From: Liopterus haemorrhoidalis
Lineage: Eukaryota; Arthropoda; Insecta; Coleoptera; Dytiscidae
Direction of reading: 5' to 3'
Length of the DNA: 64,000 nucleotides
NCBI GenBank assembly: GCA_963971575.1
Contig: OZ020624.1
Coordinates: 10,688,625 to 10,752,624, forward strand
Below, piece by piece: positions 55,381 through 64,000 of this stretch. The translations under genes and the position numbers were made by a program. Under the pieces are notes generated by a model. The model saw only the letters and a program-made list of their open reading frames with translations. It made no database searches and was not told the DNA's origin. How positions within the stretch are numbered: the first letter of the stretch is position 1; every line of letters begins with the position of its first letter.

Positions 55381-58300
55381 GTGAAAACAGCTGTTAAAAA
55401 CTTTGTTATAAAAGTGAATTGTGTGCTAAGTGGTGAATATATCATGCCACACACTGGTGTTTTAGAAGTAAAATCTTTTAACACTCAAAATGAAGTAATA
55501 ACCAATTCCACAAACATTCAGGGTTGGTATAAGGAATTTGTGCAGGATAAAATATTATCAAAAATTGACGATTTTCAAGAAAAAGACTCAAATTGGGCAT
55601 TATTTAACATTTTGCACTTAAAAGTTCATATAAACAAATACTTTCCACTAACCAGTGGTAAATACATCGAGTTGCCTGAAGATATCAAAAGAAAGAAGTC
55701 TGTGATAAACGTTAAAAGTAATGATGATTATTGCTTCTTGTAGGCTATTATATCAGCTCTCTATCCTGCTGATAAAAATTCAGATCGAATATCACCATAC
55801 CCACACTTCAGTGAGGTTATAAAATACGAGGGTTTAAAATTTCCTTTGAAATTACGGTCTATACCAAAGTTTGAAACTGCAAATGAACTCTCCATCAACG
55901 TCTACACTCTGGAGAAAATAGTGAAGAAAAATCAAGTTATACCCTTACATTTGAGTGAGAAAAAATTTTAACACTGCATACATCTACTGATGATCAGTGC
56001 TGAAGAAGAAAGGGATGAGGAGGAGGAAGAAATTGATGAAAACAATTCGATGGATGTGAACGTTGTGAAAAGGTTAAGAAATAATACTCGATACCATTTC
56101 ATGTGGATAAAAAATTTATCTCGTTTACTTAGTAAATAATTATGAAAAAATTATCATGAAACATGGCTGTGTGATAGATGCTTTAATCATTTTTCTTCTG
56201 ACTTGATTATAACAAAACATAAAAAATACTGTAAAGTTCAAAACACTGCTCGTATCGAACTACCAACCGCTAATAATAAATTTATAAAATTCAAAAATTT
56301 CCGACATCAGGAAAAGGTACCGTTTGTTCTATATGCAGAGTGTATATCGGAAAAAGTAGATGATTCAGAAAGAAAAAAAAAAAAAAAAAAAAATACGAAA
56401 AATATTGAAAAACATATTCCATTCAGCATAGCCTATTATCTATAATGTTCCTACGATGATTCTTTATCCAAGTTTGAATTATATCGAGGTAGAGACTGTC
56501 AAAACTGGTTTGTCAAAGAACTGCAAAATATCGCTACTACAGTCAACAATATATTGGATAACGCAAAACCGATGCAACTAAATTCACAAGAGGAGTATGA
56601 GTTTTTAATAGCTAAACAATGTCACATATGTCATCAACCGTTTCATGAAAATGCAATTAGGGTCAGGGACCATAACCACCTGACCTCGAAGTTTCGAGGA
56701 GCGGCCCACTTATCCTGTAATATAATCCTCACACACTATCCCCGTCGTGTTCCACAACCTAAGCGGTTATGATGCTCACTTTATCATTAAAAGCATCACA
56801 AGAAATTTCTAGGAAAAAAAGTATTATTACCAACCAACAAGGAACGATATATTTCTTTTACCAAATATGTTCATGGTACCAAAATCAATTTCCGTTTCAT
56901 AGACTCGTTCCGCTTCATGGCCAGCAGTCTCGATAAACTATCGTCGTACCTGAAAGATTCGGAAAAACTCATCATAAAAAGTCATTGTAAGACAATTGAA
57001 GAATTTAATTTGCTGACACGAAAAGGCGTGTTTCCTTACGAATACGTGGACAGCTGGGAAAAACTGGAAGAGAATCAGTTACCATCCCAGGAAAAATTCT
57101 ACAGCTCACTCAAAAATGAAAGTGTAAGCGATGAAGAGTATCAGCACGTTATGAATGTGTGGAATACATTTCAAATTAAATCTTTAGGTAAATATGCAGA
57201 TCTATATCTTAAAAATGATGTGCTACTATTATCAGACGTGATGCAACATTTTCGTGCTAATTGTTTAGAGACATATGAACTCGATGCTCTTTTTTACTAT
57301 ACTGCTCCAGGACTAGCCTTTGATGCAATGTTAAAGTGTACCAATATTCAGTTAGAATTACTTACTGATGTTGATAAAATTTTATTTATTGAAAAGGGTT
57401 TACGTGGGGGGCTATCACAGTGTTTGAATCGCTATGGGAAAGCAAATAATAAATATATGGGAGAAAAATATGATTCAAATTTAGAAGAATCTTACTTAAT
57501 GTATTTTGACGTTAATAATCTATACGGTGATGCAATGAGTCAGTACCTTCCCTATGGAAATTTTGAATGGGTCAAAGAGGATGATATTTATAAAATTGAT
57601 TCAATGAACGTTGATAATTCTTCTGAAACCGGATACATTTTTGAAGTAGCTGTAGAATATCCAATTGAATTACATGATTGACATAAAGATTTACCTTTAT
57701 GTGCGGAACATTTTATACCTCCTATTTCAAAACAATTAAAATTAATTGCAAATTTATTCCCAACAACAAATTATGTGATTCATTATCAAAATTTAAAACA
57801 GTGTTTAGAATTAAGTATGAAACTCAAAAGAATTCATAGGATCTTACAGTTTAAACAAAGTGCATGGTTAAAACAGTATATTGATTTAAATACTAATCTG
57901 CTTAAAAAATCTGATAATGAGTTTAAAAAAAACTTTTATAAATTAATGAACAATGCAGTATTCGGCAAAACAATGGAAAATGTACGAAAATATAAAGATA
58001 TTAAACTTGTTTCACAATGGGAGAGGCGGTATGGAGCAAAATCATATATATCCAAACCAAATTTTCATAGTTGTAATATTATAGATGATGACTTAATAAT
58101 TATTGAAATGAATAGAAATTATGTTTATTTCAACAAACCGATTTATGTAGGATTTTCAGTTTTAGATATTTCAAAAACTTACATTTACGATTTTCACTAC
58201 AACTACATTAAAAATTGAATGGGAAATAATGGAATAATTAAATAATTACTTTATACAGATACTGACAGTTTAATTTATCATTTTATTAACGTTAATATTT

Positions 58301-58734
58301 ATGAAATTATAAAAAAAGACATCCATAAATTTGACACTTCTGATTATGATCCAAACAATGTCTACGGTATTCCTTTGGCTAATAAAAAGGTCCTAGGGAT
58401 CATGAAAGATGAGTGTAATGGGAAGATTTTGTCTGAATTTATTGGTTTAAGATCAAAAATGTATACTTCTAAAATTTTTAAATCCGAAAAAGATGTTACA
58501 AACAAAGCTAAAGGAATTTCGAGTGCGACATTGAAGAGTATTACTTTTGAAGACTACTACGATTGTCTATTTAATAATTTAACTGTTACTAGAACTCAAT
58601 TTAATATACTATCAAAAAAGCACAATGTTCACACCGTAAAACAGGAAAAATTAGCACTAAGTCCACACGATGATAAACGTATTGTAAATTATTTATTGAC
58701 TGACACTTTACCTTGGGGTTGTACCTTTTACTAA
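55381..58734 (+). pseudogene. DNA polymerase B of the viral element (several stops and shifts)
   Basis: Over 1100 codons in pieces. N-terminal part 55381-56140 with FMWIKNLSRLL, a C2H2-like finger at about 56170-56235, and an HNH/endonuclease VII-like motif CHICHQPF...RDHNHL...CN at 56617-56725. Exonuclease-side motif YDAHFI lies near 56770. The polymerase has [15 protein letters not shown] (metal-binding Asp), [14 protein letters not shown] and YTDTDSLIY (catalytic DTD). The 3' end (58375-58734) carries the conserved 'GLRSKMYT' region. Stops lie at about 55741, 55969, 56137, 56443, 57679, 58216 and 58240, so it is dead. It would have copied the viral DNA. Confidence 0.88.
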
Positions 58735-58879
58735 TTCTTTAGAATAACTTATACCTACTTACTTGTATACCTTTCTGTTCAAATATTATCCAAAAAAAAA
58801 ACCTGTAATTGTATGGAAAAATGTATCTTACGTAAATAAATAAAATTAAAAAATTAGAATTTATAAAATGTATTTTATT
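58735..58879. other. Convergent intergenic spacer
   Basis: AT-rich, aataaa-type polyadenylation signals on the plus strand at about 58835; lies between polB and the IAP-like gene that end toward each other. Confidence 0.5.
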
Positions 58880-59465
58880 TTAATTAATAAAAATTCTTAC
58901 ACAACTAGAAATATTATTTCGACATATTACACATTTTTCAATAGGTTGCGCACATTGGTTGGCAAAAATGCAATTTGCACATCCTCAATATAACAAATCT
59001 TACATTTATTATCTACTTCAACTTCGGGTTGCTCTGCCTCCTCCACATCCACCTCTAGCACCACCTCGTCCACCTCCTCTTCCTCATCCTGTTCCCCTGG
59101 TTGTTGTTGTAAATCTGTGCGCTGCTGATGCTGCTGCGGCTGCTCTGTTTCTTGTCTTACCACTTGCATCATATCTTGATGCATTTTATGAACAAAATCA
59201 TACCCCACCAAGATATTTATGAAAGGACACAACTTAAATGCTCTAACTAAATGTTCAACATATGGAGAAAAAAACTGGTAACCAACTCCGCAGCATTCCT
59301 CCACACTTAAAGCAGATGACAGCGTCCCCACTACCAGTATAAAAAAAAAAAACAGCATCCGCCATATCTTTTGGGGTTTGTCTCATTGATTGTGGGCCAC
59401 CTCACACTCACATAAAATGATCTTAATCTCTCACTTTCTATGTTCATCGGTAAAAACCAATTCAT
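58880..59465 (-). pseudogene. IAP-like protein: one BIR and one RING, frameshifted
   Basis: Read right to left from ATG near 59465. BIR signs: ESERLRSFYVS at the start, then in a second frame FFYTGSGDAVICFKCGGML with the zinc-binding cysteines, then YVEHLVRAFKLCPF with the His and last Cys. A Q/E-rich linker follows, then an IAP-type RING: CKICYIEDVQIAFLP, with the remaining cysteines (CAQPIEKCVICR) shifted by one base near 58945. At least three shifts separate these parts. IAPs block caspases; viral copies delay death of the infected cell. Confidence 0.75.
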
Positions 59466-59767
59466 GTTGTAGTATTTCTAGTTGTATAAGAAATTTTATT
59501 AATTAAAAATTGGTGAAACAAAAATTATATTATCTTATCTTATAGTGATGCTGTACTGTACTCTGATAATTTTCCAGATACCTTTATATACATAGTAAAG
59601 TAAATTGGAAGGAGGCCCTTTACGTGTGACCCTCATCATCTACATTGAAGTGTCAACGATTTAACCTTGGCATGAGGCACGAATAATTATCAACAGAATC
59701 AGACAGGTTTTATAAATTAATAAAAATATTTTTGAAAAATACAATTTTAAAATAAAAAATACATTTA
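59466..59767. other. Noncoding spacer
   Basis: AT-rich 300 bp between the IAP-like gene and the capsid gene end; no feature seen. Confidence 0.4.
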
Positions 59768-60997
59768 TCAAACATTGTACATTACACGTACAATGCTAGT
59801 TGTTGGGGAATATTTTACAATTTTATCGTGTAAAATAAGACAATAAGCCGTAGTATTTGCAGGTACATTTGTAGCCGTTTCAAATTCCAAACGAATGTCC
59901 ACAGAACCAGATTTTAACATTTCATTCTGGAAAGAACAATTTATGACAGCTAATGGAGCGAACTTTTTGAAATCTTTCGGTGACATTATTGGTTCGTTTT
60001 CTCGACCGTAATAAGATGATTAAAACTGTGCATACATCTCGTATAAGATAGCATAATAATTTTTCTCAAAGTTCAAATTTAAATGATCATATGGATACAT
60101 TTCAGATATCAAGTGTAACTTTATGTTAGTCAAGTTGCAAGCATCAAATTTACTCATGCATTTAGTTATATTATTTTTCTCATCGGTTTGTAAACCGAAA
60201 ATTATAAAACGAGGTTTTTCTAGTTGTGAAGCTGTTTCTACCGCCCACGCGTGGTGTTGAGTTTCTTGTAGAAGAGGATATTCAACGAGCTCCCAACTTC
60301 TGAACGCTAATTGCAATTCTGCGTTAACATTGAGTAAATTCAACAACATTAACCGTTGCGCATCTGCTACTGAAATATGAGGAATTTTCCACTGGACTTT
60401 ACTTATTTCAACTTTAACTTTTTCATTATCAACTGTACTTATCAAAGCATTATGATCGGTGTTACTACGTATGAGGATCAATTCTTGTCGCAAGTTCATT
60501 ATAATTTTTCGAAAATCTTCACCAAATCCAAGCATCATTCGAAGCGGTACGCAAACATTGAAATATCCTATTTCGTCTATTAGATCTTGAGCCGTTTTCG
60601 AACATCCATACCATCCATCATTTTTCAATGCCTTATTCTCATTTTCATTACATGAAACGTAAGATTTCATAGTGGTTGTAATTCCTGGATTACGAACTTT
60701 GTCAATTATAACACCGTTGAGTTCATAGCGAATCTCTTCAAATAAAAATGCTATACCGTTATTTGTAAATTTTACAGTGGTTGATGGGGTACCATCTTCT
60801 TTAGTTACACGTCCTTCGATATAAATCAAACTGTACCACGGTAAAGTATACGCATCTTGTTGAGAAAGTGCAATTCTAATCTCATCATTGTGGTTAAAAG
60901 TTGTTAAGGAATACGGTTGATGTGTATGCCTTTCAGCATTTATAATTGCACTATCTTCTATAGCACGTTCAGTGACATTTAAAATATTAAAATCCAT
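59768..60997 (-). pseudogene. Candidate major capsid protein (one nonsense codon)
   Basis: About 409 codons. The ATG at 60997 opens 325 codons; TAA at 60020-60022 stops it, but the same frame continues to 59768 with SYYGRENEP and then 72 more codons. The sequence is rich in beta-strand-like stretches, with no membrane segment or enzyme motif. Its size, place between IAP-like and minor capsid genes, and company with protease and ATPase suggest a double jelly-roll capsid protein. That is inference: I see no diagnostic motif. Confidence 0.55.
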
Positions 60998-61111
60998 TTT
61001 TCTTTATGCAAAATATATTATTTTTACACTTTAAAATTGAATCAAACTTAATTCTGATCCAAATAATTATTGTGATAGATATATTGTTTTTTCTTCTTCT
61101 TATTTTCCATT

Positions 61112-61261
61112 TTAAAAATTAATTTTAAATCCTAGAGACTCTAGAAATTTTTTATTTTCCGGTGTTAATCGTTTGACTGACCTCAACGAACTAGCTTGTT
61201 GAAGATTCTGCAACTCATTAACTATCTGGATACGCTGCGGTTGATTATATTTAATCACCAT
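61112..61261 (-). CDS. 49-codon ORF overlapping the minor capsid gene end
   Basis: ATG at 61261 overlaps the stop region of the upstream minor capsid gene by a few bases. The peptide is Q/L-rich then basic (LRSVKRLTPENKKFLESLGF). Tight overlap and a plausible amphipathic C terminus argue it is real. Function unknown. A 20-codon ORF follows at once (61108-61046) and may be chance. Confidence 0.5.
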   Translation of the reverse strand: MVIKYNQPQRIQIVNELQNLQQASSLRSVKRLTPENKKFLESLGFKINF

Positions 61262-61969
61262 ATTTTTGAAATTTTCTTCAGATGTAACCTTAACGTAACG
61301 ACTTCACCTCTGAAATTAACCAAATTTCCATCTTGATCCTGTATTTGTACTATAATCGAACTAATTCTCCGCGTGTTTATTGGCAAGTAGATAGCGTGTT
61401 GTGGGCTTTCAATTATTTTTTCACCGGGTTCAGCGTTAGGAAAAAATTCATGAATTATATGTGTTGCGTTACCGTTATTGTAGGAGCCTGAGTCTAAATT
61501 ACATGTTATACACAAAGCATTAACCTTCAATATATCTATTGGAAAATCTGCATTGTGCGCCTTATTGGCTTCAAGAACACGAGGTTTAAACACGAATAAT
61601 TCTCTAAAAGTATCATTTTTACTGAAATCTGTCTTGACTTGCTAAAATTTCACATTTCAAAGTACTTCTGTTCGATTTAAGTATCAAAGATTCCTTCTTA
61701 GATTGATCTAAATCAGAATTTTTCATTTGAATACACTTGTTTATATATGATCTCACATCTTTAATATCATACGATCCTGTTGGTAATTCACATTTTTTGT
61801 TACCAAAATAAAAACAGTTATTAACACCTTCCTCGATGTTTGGAATTGAATTGTACGACTCGAAATTTATTAAACCGAGAACATATTCACCATCATCCAA
61901 GTCCATGGCAGGATTAATATCAGCTGTTAACACAGAACTGCGTTGTGTAAGGGTGAATGTGTTCGACAT
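61255..61969 (-). pseudogene. Candidate minor capsid (penton-like) protein, one frameshift
   Basis: ATG at 61969 (SNTFTLTQRSSVLTADINP) opens 116 codons; a one-base shift near 61617 leads into the frame 61593-61255, which ends with VVTLRLHLKK. About 237 codons in all. The N terminus reads like a beta-rich capsid protein (DDGEYVLGLINFESYNSIPN). The assignment to penton rests on size and gene order in Polinton-like viruses. Confidence 0.5.
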
Positions 61970-62013
61970 GATTTCTATAGTAAAACTAATACTTTTTATA
62001 CAGATTTTATATT

Positions 62014-62409
62014 TTATTCGTTTTCATACAAAAATTTTAAACATAAATGTCCACAATTCAAGGCGTTGTAAGTTTGATGTGCATCATGGTTATATTTTAT
62101 ATTACAGTTGAGATATTTCATTACTTCAATTGGAGGTTTCAAGTTACCAAAACTATCAAAATATGTAGCCTCATTACCATATTTTTTGTATGCTACCCAA
62201 TGAGTACCTGGTCCATCAACATCATCCAAATTTATTATTATCATATAACTCCCATCTCGATATTTTTTATTTTTGCCGGTAGCTCATTTCTCATAAACGT
62301 TCCACGAAAATATGATAATTTTAGTTTTTCCGCAAATTTGGTTATGTCAATGTTAGTGAAAGCACGTTTTGGTAACTTTATTGGTAGTTTTTTGATTTTG
62401 ATGGAGCTC
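62014..62409 (-). pseudogene. Adenain-like cysteine protease, frameshifted
   Basis: The segment 62014-62244 has GTHWVAYKKYG (catalytic His), YFDSFGNLKPP (the acidic residue) and NCGHLCLKFL (catalytic Cys), the adenovirus-type maturation protease pattern. The N-terminal part (62250-62400; FAEKLKLSYFRGTFMRNELP) is in another frame, with the break near 62248. No clear start codon is seen for that part. The protease would cut capsid precursors. Confidence 0.8.
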
Positions 62410-62811
62410 TTAAGTACATACCATCACTGCTTTTGGATCTTTGCATCTTTGCTTTTCCTTCAATTCCTGAGAAGCTGCACGAGCATCGTTAACAGCCTTA
62501 GCTATACCAGCTGCACCTCCTCCCAACACTCCGAGGGTACTAAGTACTGCAAAAAGAGGTATCAAAGGAAGAAAACCACCTGATTTAGGTATTGGTATAA
62601 CTCTCGGTGTACCAATTTTATCATTGATTCTCTTCACCGAATTGAACGCTATTTGAGACGCCTTCATCACATTTGATGGTTTACTTTTCTTAATTGCCGA
62701 ACGAACTCGTTTCACTACGTCTCGAAATGATAATGCTCTGCCCCTTTTCCGTTTTATAGATTTTCGATTAATAGTCTTGCAACCCATACCTAATTTAACT
62801 TTAGCTTTCAT
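62410..62811 (-). CDS. pX-like virion core/minor protein
   Basis: 133 codons, intact. A very basic N terminus (NRKSIKRKRGRALSF, RVRSAIKKSKPS) is followed by a single hydrophobic stretch rich in L, G and A (PLIPLFAVLSTLGVLGGG) and a charged tail. This is the layout of adenovirus pX/pVI-like proteins in Polinton-type viruses, which bind DNA or disrupt membranes. The end abuts the protease region; the PLA2-like gene lies 15 bp upstream. Confidence 0.65.
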   Translation of the reverse strand: MKAKVKLGMGCKTINRKSIKRKRGRALSFRDVVKRVRSAIKKSKPSNVMKASQIAFNSVKRINDKIGTPRVIPIPKSGGFLPLIPLFAVLSTLGVLGGGAAGIAKAVNDARAASQELKEKQRCKDPKAVMVCT

Positions 62812-62826
62812 TGCAGATTTTACACC

Positions 62827-63141
62827 TTAAGATGCTAGTTTTTCACCGAACGATGCGTCTGATGATTTAAGACGTTGGGAAGCTTCTTCAGCTAAAATAC
62901 AATCTGCCTTCTGTCTTTCTTCAAGATTTTTATGTAAGGAATATGTAATGTCGTGAAGTTTGCAAGCTTCGTCCAGCTGATTTATACCTTTATCACCCCG
63001 TAACAAACGCTTTTCCAAACGTGTGCCAGGACCACAATATCTATAACCGGGTATGTGAAGTTCGATTGGGAGTTTATTTATTAGCGTATTTAGTAAACTT
63101 GCACCCAGTTTGCGATACGTACCCTTCCGTATGTACATCAC
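62827..63141 (-). CDS. Phospholipase A2-like protein
   Basis: 104 codons, intact. GYRYCGPGTRLEKR is the calcium-binding loop and NQLDEACKLHDITYS carries the catalytic His-Asp pair, as in the PLA2 domain of parvovirus VP1 and of related viral proteins. The rest is helical. In viruses such domains modify endosomal membranes during entry. The gene starts at 63141, 62 bp from the ATPase gene, which is transcribed the other way, so promoters of both lie between. Confidence 0.8.
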   Translation of the reverse strand: MMYIRKGTYRKLGASLLNTLINKLPIELHIPGYRYCGPGTRLEKRLLRGDKGINQLDEACKLHDITYSLHKNLEERQKADCILAEEASQRLKSSDASFGEKLAS

Positions 63142-63203
63142 AAATGATGAAATAAATTATAATGTTTACGTATATATCTATTAGTTTACAGTGAACTATC
63201 ATC
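63142..63203. promoter_or_regulatory. Divergent promoter region
   Basis: 62-bp AT-rich gap between the PLA2-like and ATPase start codons; must hold the start signals for both if each is transcribed separately. A tatata motif lies at about 63172. Confidence 0.4.
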
Positions 63204-63890
63204 ATGCGTGTGGTAAAACATTCTCAAACATTAGATGTGAAAAATTGTGATGTCGAATGTGAACGGCAGCAACGGCATAGCAGCTTATTACCTTCCATTG
63301 TTAGATGTTTGATAGCAGGACTAAGTGGTTGTGGAAAAACAAATGTAATCATTGCGTTGATTGAATATCTGAACGGTTTACGTTTTGAAAATGTTAACGT
63401 TTGTTCCAAAACGTTATATCAACCTAAATACGAGTATTTGGAAAAGCTATTGAAACCTATAAAATGTATTACGTTTAATGCATATAGTGATGATAACAAA
63501 ATAAGTCCTCCCTCGGAAGCTAGATGTAATACAGTCTTTACTTTTGATGATATTGTTTGTGAGAAACAAAATGTCATACTTGACTATTTTGTAAGAGGAA
63601 GACATAGATATCTGGACTGTCTCTATCTCTGTCAATCATATACACGAATTCCCAAACACCTTCTGCGTGACAACGCGAATTTAATTTGCCTTTTTCGACA
63701 GGATGAATTGAATTTAAAACATGTGTACACCGACCACGTGGGATCAGATATGACTTTTAATCAATTAAAAAACATATGTTCATATTGCTGGCGTGAGAAC
63801 TATGGATTTCTGTTAATCAACAAAGAGTGTGATTTGAACAAGGGTCGTTACAGAAAAGGATTTGATCAATTTATAATACTGGATAAATAA
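63204..63890 (+). CDS. DNA-packaging ATPase (FtsK/HerA, A32-like)
   Basis: 228 codons, intact. Walker A is GLSGCGKT (residues 39-46) and Walker B is VFTFDDI (111-117), followed by the HerA-type sensor region (LYLCQSYTRIPKHLLRDNAN). The length of about 230 fits the packaging ATPases of Polintons and related viruses, which drive DNA into the capsid. It is the most diagnostic intact gene of the element. Confidence 0.88.
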   Translation: MRVVKHSQTLDVKNCDVECERQQRHSSLLPSIVRCLIAGLSGCGKTNVIIALIEYLNGLRFENVNVCSKTLYQPKYEYLEKLLKPIKCITFNAYSDDNKISPPSEARCNTVFTFDDIVCEKQNVILDYFVRGRHRYLDCLYLCQSYTRIPKHLLRDNANLICLFRQDELNLKHVYTDHVGSDMTFNQLKNICSYCWRENYGFLLINKECDLNKGRYRKGFDQFIILDK

Positions 63891-64000
63891 TTCAATTTCA
63901 GTAAATAATATCAGTAAGACGCTCTAATGAAAAAATATATTGTGATGCAATAAATAAATGTTCATTATGGAATATTAATCGTTTTCGGCAAAAAAAAAAT
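63891..64000. other. Right window edge
   Basis: AT-rich with an aataaa signal near 63949; the element probably goes on beyond. Confidence 0.4.

Larger units (their letters stand above)
54943..64000. mobile_element. Polinton/adintovirus-like endogenous viral element (right end outside window)
   Basis: A compact gene set with little spacing: polB and a small ORF on the plus strand; IAP-like, candidate MCP, 49-codon ORF, candidate minor capsid, adenain-like protease, pX-like core protein and PLA2-like protein on the minus strand; packaging ATPase on the plus strand. PolB, adenain protease and FtsK/HerA-type ATPase together define the Polinton/adintovirus lineage. No integrase or terminal inverted repeat is seen, so the full ends are unknown. 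Confidence 0.85.

Noticed and set aside
56000..56100. Acidic stretch as a separate gene
   Set aside because: It lies inside the polB region and aligns in position with the shorter acidic linker of the 32070 copy.
61046..61108. 20-codon ORF after the 49-codon ORF
   Set aside because: Too short and low in complexity to support.

Overview
The window looks like a transposon graveyard from an arthropod, most likely an insect. It is AT-rich. The genes that can be read are split by short GT-AG introns. The mobile elements are animal types: an errantivirus-like LTR element with an env gene, an I-type LINE with RNase H, piggyBac, DD37D mariner, pogo/Tigger, PIF/Harbinger, hAT, ISL2EU and a Polinton/adintovirus-like virus. 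A hemipteran such as an aphid would fit, but that is a weak inference. I see no ordinary host gene, tRNA, rRNA or CRISPR array.

Positions 1-28897 form a nested stack. A piggyBac transposon (right TTAA at 28894) is split by a full-length LINE (copy 2, 21649-27746, 16-bp target duplication). It also appears to have been entered by an errantivirus-like element running from the left window edge to its 3' LTR at 20350-20617. That retroelement was then hit by a 5'-truncated LINE (copy 1, 1876-6802, 18-bp duplication), by an unidentified ~3-kb insert (7486-14010) that itself carries an ISL2EU transposon (8949-12479, TIRs and AT duplication), and by a 2.07-kb solo LTR (17346-19418, AACC duplication) holding seven 139-bp tandem repeats. 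LINE copy 2 is intact in both ORFs; copies 1 and 3 are broken.

Positions 28898-54900 are a mosaic of decayed pieces: psq-type and Myb/SANT-like fragments, a first viral polB fragment with a small upstream gene (31241-32463) joined to a piggyBac tail, two Tigger-like elements (one cut by a mariner with perfect 29-bp TIRs), a LINE with ORF1/EN/RT remnants, a PIF/Harbinger element with its MADF-BESS accessory gene, LINE copy 3, a hAT remnant, a second polB fragment on the minus strand, another piggyBac, C2H2 gene pieces, a LINE ORF1 and a second errantivirus env fragment.

Positions 54943-64000 hold the most coherent system, an integrated Polinton/adintovirus-like virus running off the right edge. 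It has a small conserved ORF, protein-primed type DNA polymerase B, an IAP-like gene (BIR plus RING), a candidate major capsid protein, a 49-codon overlapping ORF, a candidate minor capsid protein, an adenain-like protease, a basic/hydrophobic core protein, a phospholipase A2-like protein and a packaging ATPase. Several genes are intact and others carry only one or a few breaks, so the copy is fairly young. No integrase is visible inside the window.
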